63,563 nucleotides of DNA from Lachnospiraceae bacterium (GTDB lineage Bacteria > Bacillota > Clostridia > Lachnospirales > Lachnospiraceae). The DNA is taken from assembly GCA_011959925.1 (NCBI GenBank), contig BLMD01000418.1, positions 1-63,563 on the forward strand. The letters run 5' to 3'. A program made the translations under genes and the position numbers. Positions 50,299 to 60,400 of the stretch are shown here, piece by piece. Below the pieces are notes generated by a model. That model made no database searches and was not told the DNA's origin. It saw nothing but the letters and a program-made list of their open reading frames with translations. Position 1 is the first letter of the stretch. Each line of letters begins with the position of its first letter.

Positions 50299-51357
50299 TT
50301 ATATATTGTCTAAAGTTAAGCGATAGACCGTTTCCGACCGGTATACGTCTCCCGCCTTTAACAACGGCGTAACAAAGGCTGTCTGATTGGGGGCATCCGG
50401 AACATACTGGGCTTCCAGGCAGAACCCATGGCGCTCTTTGTATACGGCGCCTGCCTTTCCCCGATGTTCTTTTATAAAGTTACCTGTATAAAGCTGCACG
50501 CCGGGACAATCCGTATACGCATACAGATGAATCCCCGTCTCTTCGGATACGGCTTCCGCCATCAGTTCTAACTTTCCGTTATTCTTCAGTAAGAAATTGT
50601 GGTCGAAGCCCCGGACGTATACAATCTGATCATAGTCGCTGTCGAATTCTCCGTCAAACGCCTTAAACTCTGTAAAATCCAGCGGCGTCCCTTTCACCGG
50701 GCGGATTTCCCCTGTCGGGATCGAACCCGTCTGCGTAAGCGGCGTAAATTCATCTGCATAGATCTTTAATTTCTGCCGTCCGATATATCCGCTGTCATGT
50801 CCCGATAAATTAAAATAACTATGATTCGTAAAGTTCGCAATTGTATCCCGATCAGAAACAGCCTCATAGGAAATATGAAGCGCATCGTCCTCTGTCAGTC
50901 GAAATGTCGTCCGGATCGTCATGTTTCCGGGAAATCCCTGTTCCAAATCCCCGCTGAAAATCTGAAACGTTGCCGAATTCTCTTTTTCATCTGTTTCTGC
51001 AACTTCCCATACTCTATGGCTGATGCCGTTGCTGCCGCTGTGCAGATTATTTCCGCCGCTGTTTGCTTCCAGTGTATATTCCACACCGCCTATGGTGAGC
51101 TTTGCTCCGGAAATACGGTTTGCATTTCTTCCCACAGTAGCTCCGAAATAATATTCGTTCTGTTCCAGATAATCCGAAGCGTCATCGTAACCGAGCACAA
51201 TATCCTGCATCTTTCCGTTTTTGTCTCTGCGTGCAAACGATATGATGGTCGCACCGAGAGACGCAATCTTTACGCGCGTATCGTTTTGATTGGAAATGGT
51301 AATTGCTTCGACGCTGTTCCCAAGCCCGTCTTGCCCAAAACTTTCTCTTTCTATCAT
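50299..51357 (-). CDS. galM: Aldose 1-epimerase (galactose mutarotase)
   Basis: Interconverts alpha and beta anomers of galactose and related sugars. 352 residues with the family motifs: GATVGRNANRI, FTNHSYFNLSGH (catalytic His), DHNFLL and FCLEAQYVPDAPN (catalytic Glu). The start is the ATG at 51357, with GGAGAGG upstream; the reading frame is open further up into the end of secA but without a ribosome site. It lies 34 bases downstream of secA on the same strand, so it may be co-transcribed, but there is no functional link known between the two. Confidence 0.95.
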   Translation of the reverse strand: MIERESFGQDGLGNSVEAITISNQNDTRVKIASLGATIISFARRDKNGKMQDIVLGYDDASDYLEQNEYYFGATVGRNANRISGAKLTIGGVEYTLEANSGGNNLHSGSNGISHRVWEVAETDEKENSATFQIFSGDLEQGFPGNMTIRTTFRLTEDDALHISYEAVSDRDTIANFTNHSYFNLSGHDSGYIGRQKLKIYADEFTPLTQTGSIPTGEIRPVKGTPLDFTEFKAFDGEFDSDYDQIVYVRGFDHNFLLKNNGKLELMAEAVSEETGIHLYAYTDCPGVQLYTGNFIKEHRGKAGAVYKERHGFCLEAQYVPDAPNQTAFVTPLLKAGDVYRSETVYRLTLDNI

Positions 51358-51391
51358 ATGCCTCTCCTTTTCCCGCTGCAGGATCCGCCTG

Positions 51392-53965
51392 TTATTTTGC
51401 AGTTCTGCCGCAGCACTGTTTATATTTTTTGCCGCTTCCGCACGGACACGGATCATTTGGATATACTTTGGCTTTGCTGCGTTTTTTCGGAGCGTTCCCG
51501 GAAGAATCATCTTTGTTGGTACCGGTCACTTTTGCCACCTGCTCCCGTTCCACTTTCTGCTCGATCTTGACATGATAGAGCAGACGAATCGTATCTTCCT
51601 GAATGCTGGCGATCATGCCGTCAAACATGTCAAATCCGCTCATCTTATACTCTACCAAAGGATCTCTCTGTCCGTATGCCTGTAAACCAATGCCCTGCCG
51701 CAGCTGATCCATATCGTCAATATGATCCATCCATCTGCGGTCGATTACTTTCAGCAGGACGACGCGTTCCAGCTCCCGGAACTGTTCCGGCTCCGGAAAT
51801 TCCGTTTCCTTCGCTTCATAGAGCTTGACTGCCTGTTCTTTTAACAGATGTTTCAGCTCTTTGCTGTTTTTCATGCCTTCTGTCACATCCGGCGTAACCG
51901 GTTCCATCGGAATCATCGGAAGCAGAATCTCATTCAGTTCTTTCAGATCCCATGCGTCGGAAGCAAGTTCGCTTGAAATGCAGGTATCTACAGCGGCTTC
52001 CACACGGTCTGTGATCATCTTAAAGATCACGTCGCGCATGCTTTCCCCATTTAATACACGCAGACGTTCCGCGTATATAATTTCTCTCTGCTCGTTCATA
52101 ACCTGATCGTACTCCAGCAGGTTTTTACGGATGCCGAAGTTATTGAATTCGATCTTGCTCTGTGCTTTTTCGATTGCACCGGAAAGCATTTTATGCTGAA
52201 TCTGCTCACCATCCGGAACACCCAGCGTATTGAATATACCCATCAGCTTTTCGGAACCGAACAGACGCATCAGATCGTCTTCCAGCGCAATATAAAACTG
52301 GGATTCGCCCGGATCTCCCTGACGTCCGGAACGCCCGCGCAGCTGGTTGTCAATTCGCCTGGATTCATGGCGTTCCGTACCGATGATTTTAAGTCCTCCG
52401 GCTGCTTTTGCCTCGTCGTCGAGTTTGATATCCGTACCGCGCCCCGCCATATTCGTCGCAATCGTAACGGCGCCATGCTGCCCGGCCTGCGCTACGATTT
52501 CCGCCTCAAGCTCATGAAATTTCGCATTTAATACATTGTGCGGAATCCCTCTGCGTTTTAACATTTTGCTGATCTCTTCCGATATTTCGATCGTAATCGT
52601 GCCGACTAATACCGGCTGCCCTTTTGCGTGGGCTTCCTCTACCGCGTCGCATACTGCATGGAACTTTTCTTTTTTGGTCTTATATACCACATCCTGAAGA
52701 TCCTTCCTCTGTACCGGAACATTGGTTGGAATCTCAATAACGTCCATACTGTAAATATCGCGGAATTCTTTTTCTTCCGTCAGCGCAGTACCTGTCATAC
52801 CGCATTTTTTCTCAAATTTATTAAAGAAGTTCTGGAACGTGATCGTTGCCAGAGTCTTGCTTTCCCGCTTCACCTTTACATGTTCTTTTGCCTCGATTGC
52901 CTGATGCAGACCGTCGGAATACCGGCGTCCCGGCATAATACGTCCGGTAAATTTATCTACGATGAGCACCTCATCGTCTTTTACGACATAATCCTGATCT
53001 TTGAACATGAGGTAATGTGCGCGCAGCGCCAGAATAATATTATGCTGGATCTCCAGGTTATCGGCGTCCGCCAGGTTGTCGATCCGGAAAAACTGCTCGA
53101 CTTTTCTGACGCCTTCCTGCGTCAGATTTACGATTTTATCCTTTTCATTGACAACAAAATCTCCACTTTCTTCTACTTCAACCCCCATAATGGCGTCCAT
53201 TTTGGAAAACTCATGGTCTTCTTCTCCGCGCGTCATCTGCTGGGCAAGAATATCACAGGCTTCATATAAACGCGTCGATTTTCCGCTTTGTCCGGAAATA
53301 ATCAGCGGCGTTCTCGCCTCGTCGATCAATACGGAGTCTACCTCGTCGATGATGGCATAATGCAGCCCTCTCTGTACCAGCTGCTCTTTGTAGATTACCA
53401 TATTGTCCCTTAAGTAATCAAAGCCCAGTTCATTGTTCGTAATATAAGTGATATCACAGTTATAAGCGTCCCGTCTCTCGTCATTGTCCATGGCATTTAA
53501 AACAACGCCTACTTTCAGGCCCAAAAACTCGTGAACCTGTCCCATCCATTCCGCATCACGCTTCGCCAGATAATCGTTGACCGTGACAATGCAGACGCCT
53601 TTCCCTTCCAATGCATTCAGATATGCCGGCAACGTCGAAACCAGCGTCTTTCCCTCTCCGGTACGCATCTCTGCAATACGTCCCTGATGCAGTATGATTC
53701 CGCCGATCAGCTGAACTTTATAATGTTCCATATTCAGTACGCGCCTTGCCGCTTCCCGTACGGTTGCAAATGCCTCCGGAAGAAGATCGTCCAACGTCTC
53801 CCCTTCCTGAAACCTCTTCTTATATTCCTTTGTTTTATCCCGAAGCTGCTCGTCCGTCAATGCTCCCATCGCATCACGGTAAGAAAGGATCTTATCCACA
53901 GTCGGTTTGATTCTTTTTAATTCCCGTTCACTATGTGTACCGAAAAGTTTTGTAAATGCACTCAT
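51392..53965 (-). CDS. secA: Preprotein translocase ATPase SecA
   Basis: Motor of the Sec protein export channel. 857 residues. Walker [13 protein letters not shown]-type motif [21 protein letters not shown], helicase motif [17 protein letters not shown], the [30 protein letters not shown] segment (second nucleotide-binding fold), helical scaffold ([26 protein letters not shown]) and a C-terminal zinc-binding SEC-C motif [14 protein letters not shown] that binds SecB or the ribosome/membrane. Full length and intact; this is the housekeeping SecA1 rather than SecA2. Promoter TTGTTT-17-TACAAT at 54008-54036. Confidence 0.98.
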   Translation of the reverse strand: MSAFTKLFGTHSERELKRIKPTVDKILSYRDAMGALTDEQLRDKTKEYKKRFQEGETLDDLLPEAFATVREAARRVLNMEHYKVQLIGGIILHQGRIAEMRTGEGKTLVSTLPAYLNALEGKGVCIVTVNDYLAKRDAEWMGQVHEFLGLKVGVVLNAMDNDERRDAYNCDITYITNNELGFDYLRDNMVIYKEQLVQRGLHYAIIDEVDSVLIDEARTPLIISGQSGKSTRLYEACDILAQQMTRGEEDHEFSKMDAIMGVEVEESGDFVVNEKDKIVNLTQEGVRKVEQFFRIDNLADADNLEIQHNIILALRAHYLMFKDQDYVVKDDEVLIVDKFTGRIMPGRRYSDGLHQAIEAKEHVKVKRESKTLATITFQNFFNKFEKKCGMTGTALTEEKEFRDIYSMDVIEIPTNVPVQRKDLQDVVYKTKKEKFHAVCDAVEEAHAKGQPVLVGTITIEISEEISKMLKRRGIPHNVLNAKFHELEAEIVAQAGQHGAVTIATNMAGRGTDIKLDDEAKAAGGLKIIGTERHESRRIDNQLRGRSGRQGDPGESQFYIALEDDLMRLFGSEKLMGIFNTLGVPDGEQIQHKMLSGAIEKAQSKIEFNNFGIRKNLLEYDQVMNEQREIIYAERLRVLNGESMRDVIFKMITDRVEAAVDTCISSELASDAWDLKELNEILLPMIPMEPVTPDVTEGMKNSKELKHLLKEQAVKLYEAKETEFPEPEQFRELERVVLLKVIDRRWMDHIDDMDQLRQGIGLQAYGQRDPLVEYKMSGFDMFDGMIASIQEDTIRLLYHVKIEQKVEREQVAKVTGTNKDDSSGNAPKKRSKAKVYPNDPCPCGSGKKYKQCCGRTAK

Positions 53966-54007
53966 AAGTTACTCCTATCGATTTCTTTTTCTCTACGCAC
54001 AACGTAT

Positions 54008-54036
54008 ATTGTACCACGTTCTTTTGGCATAAACAA
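54008..54036 (-). promoter_or_regulatory. Predicted secA promoter
   Basis: TTGTTT (54031-54036), 17-base spacer, TACAAT (54008-54013), about 45 bases before the secA start. Confidence 0.65.
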
Positions 54037-54067
54037 TAGAGAAAACCGTGAATGATTTGTTAACTTT

Positions 54068-54098
54068 TTGAGAATAGGAGCGAAAAATATGCTATACT
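54068..54098 (+). promoter_or_regulatory. Predicted promoter of the TSCPD gene
   Basis: TATACT (54093-54098) with an extended TG one base upstream (TGCTATACT) and a weak TTGAGA (54068-54073) at 19 bases. The extended -10 compensates for the long spacing. Confidence 0.45.
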
Positions 54099-54143
54099 AT
54101 TTTCCGTAACCATATAATACGATATACAAAGGAGATGCTGCAT

Positions 54144-54398
54144 ATGAAATATACGTATCATACGAAAGGCACCTGTTCCTCTCAGATCGAACTGGAATTG
54201 GACGGCAATGTCGTTCACAATGTCAAATTCGTCGGCGGATGCGACGGCAATCTAAAAGCAATCCCGCAGCTAGTCGAAGGCATGACGGTCGATGAAATCG
54301 AAAAACGGATCGGCGGTATCCGCTGCGGCTTTAAGAATACGTCCTGCGGCGACCAGCTTGCCAAGGCCTGCCGTCTCGCATTAGAACAGAACGCTTAA
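54144..54398 (+). CDS. TSCPD-domain protein (TIGR03905 type)
   Basis: An 84-residue protein of the TSCPD family, widespread in Clostridia and of unknown function; the domain also occurs at the C-terminus of some ribonucleotide reductases, where its Cys bind metal. Conserved features seen: KGTCSSQIELELDGNVVHNVKF, VGGCDGNLKAIPQLVEGM and GIRCGFKNTSCGDQLAKAC, with five Cys likely to form a metal site. I use the ATG at 54144, because the upstream in-frame ATG at 54135 sits right against the AAGGAG ribosome site. Single gene with its own promoter and a strong terminator. Confidence 0.9.
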   Translation: MKYTYHTKGTCSSQIELELDGNVVHNVKFVGGCDGNLKAIPQLVEGMTVDEIEKRIGGIRCGFKNTSCGDQLAKACRLALEQNA

Positions 54399-54438
54399 AA
54401 AAATATGTCGGCACAACGATGTGCCGACATATTTTTTA
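54398..54438. terminator. Bidirectional terminator between TSCPD and the surface operon
   Basis: Stem of 13 GC/AT pairs from ATATGTCGGCACA to its exact complement, loop of four bases (54416-54419), with A7 before and T6 after. Strong T tract in both directions, so it ends both the plus-strand TSCPD gene and the minus-strand surface operon. Confidence 0.95.
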
Positions 54439-54478
54439 TGTGAATATATTCTTTTTTATTCTTCGGAAGGCTTTTGCC

Positions 54479-56278
54479 CTATCTGTTGTGATCCAGGCGC
54501 AGCTTTCTGCTGTATGCAAACAACCCGACTCCGATCAGGAAAATAGATGCAAACAAGAAGTAAATTCCATAATCTTCCACGCCGGTCTTAGGAGTGGATG
54601 CATTATTCCTGTTTCCCGCATTTCTTGAAATTGCAGCCGTCTGTCCGCTTCCCGATGCAGAAGAAGATGCATTGACGCCCGGCGTATTGCTTCCCGTTTG
54701 TGTCACATCGCCCGAGTTCTGCCCGCCTTCTGGATCTTCGATATGTTCGTCTTCGATCGGCGTTCCATTCTCATCGTTGGAACCGTTTAAGCTTTCAAAC
54801 ACATAATGATTATCGTTTGCCCATTTTTCAGCCGTAGATCCACTGTATCCGAATACAACGTTCGGAACCCAGCCTGCCTGTGAACCGATGGAAGTAACTC
54901 CGGTCGGAATCGTAACAGACTGTATCGCGCTTCCGCTGAATGCATTAGCCTCTATGACATCCGTCGCATCTGGTACTACCGCCGACAAAAGATATCCGCA
55001 GCCGGAAAACGCTCCTGACGCGATCGCTGCCATCTCCGGTGAAAAAGCTATTCCTGTCTTACCCTGAGGACAAAGCAGTAACTGACTGCCGTCCGCCGTA
55101 TACACGCATCCGTCATAAGAAGAATAACTTCCGCTCGCCACCGAAATCGACGCAAGATTCACATCTCCTGCAAACGCATTCCGGTCAAGAGACGCCAGGG
55201 TAGACGGAAGGGAAATACTTCCCAAATTCGCACAATTTCCAAACGCTCCTGCTCCAATGCTGGAAATTCCCTCAGGAACCGCCACGCTCTGTAAGCTGCT
55301 GCAGTTATTAAATTCATTGGATACTATCGTTCCGGTACCCGCGCCGATCGATACGTTTGCAAGCGCGGTACAGTTTGCAAATGCGGAATCGCCTACGCTT
55401 GTTACGGAATCCGGAATGGCTACCGCCTCTAAGTTCGTACAGCCGTTAAATGCCGAGCTTCCGATACTCTGCAGCGCCCCCGGAAAACTTACGCCGAGAA
55501 TCGTATTATTTCCTGCAAATGCTCCGTCTCCGATCGCCGTAATCTGATCGGGAATCTTGATATAGCCGCCTGCTCCCGTGTATCCTGTTACCGTCGTTCC
55601 GTCGATCACAAAATCCTTTTCGTCGCTATTAAATTTGTCGGCTATTTCTTCCATATCCATAGTTTCCAACCGGTTTTGAATCGACGTTCTCTTTTCCGGT
55701 GAAATCTGTGATTCATCTAAAAGTGCCAGATAATCTTCTACCGTGTCCATGACGCCCGACGCCGAACCTGCAGGCGGCTGACTGTTATCTACCGGCTGAG
55801 AATCCGCAGCGCTGTCTTCCGGATTTTGTTCCGGAGGCGTCTGCGTACCCGGATTTTCTGTACCCGGCTCTTCCGGTTTTTCGGATCCGTCGCCCTTGGG
55901 ATCTTCTTTCTCAGACGAATCTTCGGAAGGCTCCTCCGTATCCGGCGTTTCCGTATCCGGTGTTTCTGTATCCGGCGTTTCCGTGTTTTCAATCTCCGTA
56001 TCCGGTACATCTACATCCGGCGTCGTTTCATCCGGTATTTCCAAATCCGGCAAATCACTTTCTCCCGCATTCTCGCCCGGCTCTTCCCCGTCGGCTGCAT
56101 CAATTGCCGGCAGCCCGTCCGTGATATCATCTTTCGACGTTTCCGCTGCCAATTCGGATTCCGCCAGTGGTTTCGGATCGTCCCCTTCCGCATTTACAAA
56201 TTCCGGTAAAATGGAAAAGAAAGCCACCATTAGTACCACGGCAATCGCTCCTGCCCGTACTGCTAGATTTTTTTTCAT
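54479..56278 (-). CDS. Sortase-anchored BspA-type leucine-rich-repeat surface protein
   Basis: A 599-residue secreted protein. Signal peptide in the first 35 residues (KKNLAVRAGAIAVVLMVAFF), then about 140 residues rich in Pro, Asp, Glu and Thr, including PDTETPDTETPDTEEP repeats. From about 220 to 470 are BspA-like leucine-rich repeats (AIGDGAFAGNNTI, SIGSSAFNGCTNLEAVAIPDS, SVGDSAFANCTALANVSI), a fold used for binding host proteins or glycans. The C-terminus has a sorting signal: TPKTG, membrane segment (YFLFASIFLIGVGLFAY) and a basic tail (RKLRLDHNR). TPKTG resembles the (S/P)PxTG motif used by clostridial class B sortases, and the sortase gene lies directly upstream. The ATG at 56278 has AGGAGTG; an ATG at 56308 is less likely. 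Confidence 0.88.
   Translation of the reverse strand: MKKNLAVRAGAIAVVLMVAFFSILPEFVNAEGDDPKPLAESELAAETSKDDITDGLPAIDAADGEEPGENAGESDLPDLEIPDETTPDVDVPDTEIENTETPDTETPDTETPDTEEPSEDSSEKEDPKGDGSEKPEEPGTENPGTQTPPEQNPEDSAADSQPVDNSQPPAGSASGVMDTVEDYLALLDESQISPEKRTSIQNRLETMDMEEIADKFNSDEKDFVIDGTTVTGYTGAGGYIKIPDQITAIGDGAFAGNNTILGVSFPGALQSIGSSAFNGCTNLEAVAIPDSVTSVGDSAFANCTALANVSIGAGTGTIVSNEFNNCSSLQSVAVPEGISSIGAGAFGNCANLGSISLPSTLASLDRNAFAGDVNLASISVASGSYSSYDGCVYTADGSQLLLCPQGKTGIAFSPEMAAIASGAFSGCGYLLSAVVPDATDVIEANAFSGSAIQSVTIPTGVTSIGSQAGWVPNVVFGYSGSTAEKWANDNHYVFESLNGSNDENGTPIEDEHIEDPEGGQNSGDVTQTGSNTPGVNASSSASGSGQTAAISRNAGNRNNASTPKTGVEDYGIYFLFASIFLIGVGLFAYSRKLRLDHNR
55935..55979. repeat. Three tandem 15-bp repeats in the acidic linker
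   Basis: Units close to TCCGTATCCGGCGTT repeat three times with one or two changes, encoding PDTET on the minus strand. Such repeats change copy number by slippage without shifting the frame. Confidence 0.75.
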
Positions 56279-56309
56279 ACTTCTCACTCCTGACTCCATA
56301 GCTTCCATG

Positions 56310-57458
56310 CTATTGTATTTTTTTTGCTACGACAAAAAGCCTTCCGTCTTCCACGTAGCTGTTGCAGGTAGAAAGCGTCAATAGGCTGTCGCTTTCCGTC
56401 ACATCCTGTGTTCTATCGTAAACAGCGCAAGTTCGGATATTCTCCAAGAATCTCTGGAAATCCTCACTGCTTTCTGCCTCAATAAAATTATAATACCGGT
56501 AGGACCCTTCGTCCCCCACGTCTGAGAGGCACACGGCAATAATCTGATACATCTGTTTTTCATAAATACTGTCAAATTGTATCTTATCATGTTCGGACAG
56601 ATAGCTCTCTTCCAAATACTGTTTCAAACCGCCGAACATGGCGCCGCTCTTCATATTGTGCCCGTATATAATCAGATTTGTACTGGGCTTCTTCACATCG
56701 GCCCGATAGTCCAAAAAGAGCGTTCCGTTCACGTCTTCTGCCTTGTCGATATTTTTATCCAGATAATATGCATTATCCGACGTCTGCATAACCGGAAGAT
56801 CGATCTGCGTGCCTTCCACATAAATCCATCCTGCCAAATCCGGATATTTGTTATGCATCGTCACATATTCCGGCAGAATTTCCGGCGCCTTTACCGTCTC
56901 CTGCCCTTCCTGCGGCGCTTCTGCTGCAGATGTCTGCTCTTTTGAAGACTCGCTGCGGATCCGATCCGCATACCAGTCAAGCGCCTGCGTGATATTTTTC
57001 TGCTGCTGCACCTCCTCCAACTTTTTTACCGCCCTGCGTTCCCGGTATACGGAAAAGCCGTAAAACAAAATACACAAAAGCGATAATGCCACGCAGGCAA
57101 TCCCAAGAATCTTAAACATCTGGGATTGCTGCGTTTCTTTTTGTCTGATCTGCCGCTCTTTCTGCAGTTCTTCGTCTTTTTGAAGTTTTTTCTGTCGAAG
57201 GACGCGGTTTCTTTTCAATTTGTGTTCAAAGTTCTGGGCAACCCGGTCCGACATATCACAGAAGAAAATAGTTCCCAGTTTACTTTCAAATGTAAGCTTT
57301 CCTTCGCGGACCAGATGGTAAAGATCTTCTGCAATTTCAGGATCGTCAATATCCAAATGTCCCACGATTTTTTCAATTTTGTCTAAATCTCTCTTCGCAG
57401 CTTCCCATTCTTCCCGGGTGGCAAATTCATGCTTCCCCAGTCTGTATATTTCCTCCAT
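56310..57458 (-). CDS. Class B sortase with long cytoplasmic N-terminal region
   Basis: Transpeptidase that joins surface proteins to the cell wall. The catalytic domain (about residue 190 on) has the SrtB layout: LAGWIYVEGTQIDLPVMQ, IYGHNMKSGAMFGGL with the catalytic His, and TLSTCNSYVEDGRLFVVAKK with C365 and R373. Unlike usual SrtB, where a membrane segment comes first, here about 115 cytoplasmic residues precede it: a globular part (REEWEAAKRDLDKIEKIVGHLDI, FESKLGTIFFCDMSDRVAQNFE) and a Lys/Gln/Glu-rich coiled coil (RQKKLQKDEELQKERQIRQKETQQS), then the membrane segment at about 117-138. It lies between the giant repeat gene (11-base gap) and the LRR substrate (31-base gap), so it is probably dedicated to these. 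Confidence 0.9.
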   Translation of the reverse strand: MEEIYRLGKHEFATREEWEAAKRDLDKIEKIVGHLDIDDPEIAEDLYHLVREGKLTFESKLGTIFFCDMSDRVAQNFEHKLKRNRVLRQKKLQKDEELQKERQIRQKETQQSQMFKILGIACVALSLLCILFYGFSVYRERRAVKKLEEVQQQKNITQALDWYADRIRSESSKEQTSAAEAPQEGQETVKAPEILPEYVTMHNKYPDLAGWIYVEGTQIDLPVMQTSDNAYYLDKNIDKAEDVNGTLFLDYRADVKKPSTNLIIYGHNMKSGAMFGGLKQYLEESYLSEHDKIQFDSIYEKQMYQIIAVCLSDVGDEGSYRYYNFIEAESSEDFQRFLENIRTCAVYDRTQDVTESDSLLTLSTCNSYVEDGRLFVVAKKIQ

Positions 57459-57469
57459 GAGATCATCCC

Positions 57470-60400
57470 TTATTTCGCCTTTACTGATTTCGGAGCAGAA
57501 TATTTCCCGTATACTTTCTTTCCGTTGACCTTTTTATATGCCCGGATTTTATAATAATACTTCTTCTTACTCGTCAGGCGTTTATTGGTATAGCTTGTAA
57601 TAGAAGCTTTTGCCGCCGTTCTTATTTTCTTATAACCGCTTTTTTTCTTTTCGCTCCTGTAGATTTCATATCCGCTCACTCCCCGGATTCTCTTCCAGGA
57701 TACTTTTGCACGGCTCTTTCCCGCTTTTACCGTAACTTTTGGTTTTGCAACGGAAGTCGTCGCTTTTACGGTGTTTGAAAATCCTCCGTAATGCGTAACC
57801 GAACCAACCATAATATACGCACGGACTTTATACTGATACGTCGTCACCGCATCCAGATCCTTCTGCCGGTACGTAAGCGCCGTCGTCTTTCCGATCAGGC
57901 GGTCATTTGCATCATACACCGCGTAACCGTCCGCCCCGGAAACTTCCGTCCAGTTTAACTGCACATAATCTCCGTTTCCCTTCGCCTTTACGGCTGTCAT
58001 ATCGGCCACTTTGATCTTATAGAGAATCGTCTTGATGCCACCGTAATTGCCGATTCCGGAAATCTCAAGCGTTGCGGCGCCCGGATTTGCATGGTTTGCA
58101 TAAGCGACCGTATAATCTTTATTTAATGTCAGCTTTCTGTTCCCGTCTTTCACAACGAGATTCTGGCTCGTCGGCGTACCGGCATATGTTTTATCGACTA
58201 CATTTTCAAATTTACAGCGTGTAATGCTCCGCTTCACAATCTCAAATTCCGTTCTGCCGAGACCGTCATATCCGTTAATTCCGCGAATGAGGACAGCGGC
58301 AGTACCTACATCGATATTGTTTTCATATTCCAGCTCATAATCCACTCCCGCCGCTAAAACGCCGCCTTCAAATTCAACGACTGCCGTCGGCCTGATTTCA
58401 CTGCCGGTATAAGTAAACGCCCGATCAATCAGACGAATTTCCGCCCCGGCAAGATCCCTGCTGATCGAGAACGAAACCGTCTGGCTTCCGGTATAAAGCG
58501 TGCCTTCTTTTGCGGTAACCGTAACGGTTGCCGTTCCGCGTTCTATATTATTGGCATAACTTACCGTATAATCAAAATCTTTGACCAAAAGCCTTTCTCC
58601 CAGACGGACCACCGGCTCCGGTGTAACCGGTTCCCCTGTATAGGGCTGCCCCGGAATTTCTTCAATATCGGCAAGCGCAAGATCTGCCTGTATATCAAAC
58701 ATCTGTGTGCGGGTTCCCGCATAATTTCCGATACCCGTAATCGTCACCACTGCAGGCAGAAGGTCCGACTCTAATTTCGGATAGATATTATTGGTATACG
58801 TAATTTCGTAATCCACGTCTTTTTGCAGCGTATATAATTCGCCTTCTCTTGCAGCCAGCGCCGTTCCGTCACTGTTTCTTCTGGTATCCGTTAGAACCAC
58901 TTCCGGACAGATCTCGCTTCCGGTATATGCCTGCGGCGATTCAATAACCGAACAATCAATATATCCGGCTTCCAGATCTGCCGCAACAATATCAAATTCG
59001 ACTTCTCTCTCACCAATATAATTTGAAGTTTCAACCGCCCGAAACGTCACGGACGCCTTCCCGATATCCGTATTATTGCGAATTGCAATTGTTTCATAAA
59101 TATCGCCGCCCAGCACTTCTTCGCTGATCTCGCTGTCAATACCTATGATCACCGGATCGATCGGACTTCCGGTATATGCCTGCGGTTCGATCGTAAATTC
59201 GATATGTCCGATATCCCGTCGATGAATCGTAAACGGCAATTCCAATTCGCCGCTGTACTCGCCTACGCCCACAATCTTCACGATATGCTCTCCGGCGCTC
59301 GTACAATCCTCGTCATAGACAAGTTCGTAATCGTCTTCCGTGATCGTGTTTAAGCTGAACCGGATATTAACCGGCGGATGATGCTCTTTGCCGTCATACT
59401 CGATCCGTGCCGCATCCACTTTTGCTTCTTCGATATATTTGATCAGATCGTTTGTAATCTGATAGTCCTGACTTCTTTCTTCATCAAAATTGCCGATTCC
59501 CTTTACGGTAAGCGTCGCCGTTCCGACTGCGGTTTCGTTTGCATATTCCAGTGTATAATCATAACCTTCCCGCAGCGTATAGCGCGTCGTCGCATCCGGC
59601 GTAAAATTCAGTTCCGGTTTCGGCCGGCAGACCTGCGTAATCTCATCCAGTTCATACGACGGTTCGATTCCGGTCATTACTACCAGTTCATCCGAAATAT
59701 GTCGTTTAATTATGGCAAAACGCCATGTGACCGGATCCCCCTCACAGTTACCGGTAGGATCCGCCGTAATCGTAATCGTACCGCTTGTCGTTCCAAGCAC
59801 CTGATTCGCCCCGTAAGTGATGGTATATCCCCACTGCTCCGGCGAATTCATGATAACGGTTCCGCCGTCCGTATTCAGATACGTCATCGCCACAGGCGGC
59901 GTAATCTGTTTTCCGGTCCACTGCTGTGTTTTCACATAGTCCGGAATAATATCGGAAAGCTTTACCTTGACGATTCGAAACTGTGTATGGATCGTTCCTG
60001 TATAGTTCGTATGTCCTTCGATCGTCATTTCTACGGTTCCGACATTTTGATTGCCTTCTTCCCCGTAGGTCAGCTTGTAATCGTTCTGCGTCACCGTAAT
60101 CGGATGCTCCGGATCGTCTCCCCAGTGAATGTTTAGATTCGGTGTAATCAAATCTCCGGTATAAATCTGATCCGGAATTCCTTCCAATGTCACGTCGTCG
60201 TCTTCGAGGTTCTTCGGCTCAATCGTAAACGGATATTCCGCACTGCTGCCGGTAAAATTGTTATTTCCGTTGGCAGGCACGATTTTTACCGTTCCGGTTC
60301 CGGCATTGATATTGGAACCGTATACATATTTAAAATCTGCTCCCGCTTCCAGTACGAGATCCTGGCCGTCTTCTTCATATCCTTTCCAGGTTACGGCAGG

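Noticed and set aside
50821..51570. Plus-strand frame of 249 codons over galM and the end of secA
   Set aside because: Both genes underneath are well supported; this is a shadow frame.
59378..60136. Plus-strand frame of 252 codons inside the giant repeat gene
   Set aside because: Opposite a repeat protein with clear periodicity; no ribosome site and no recognisable motif.
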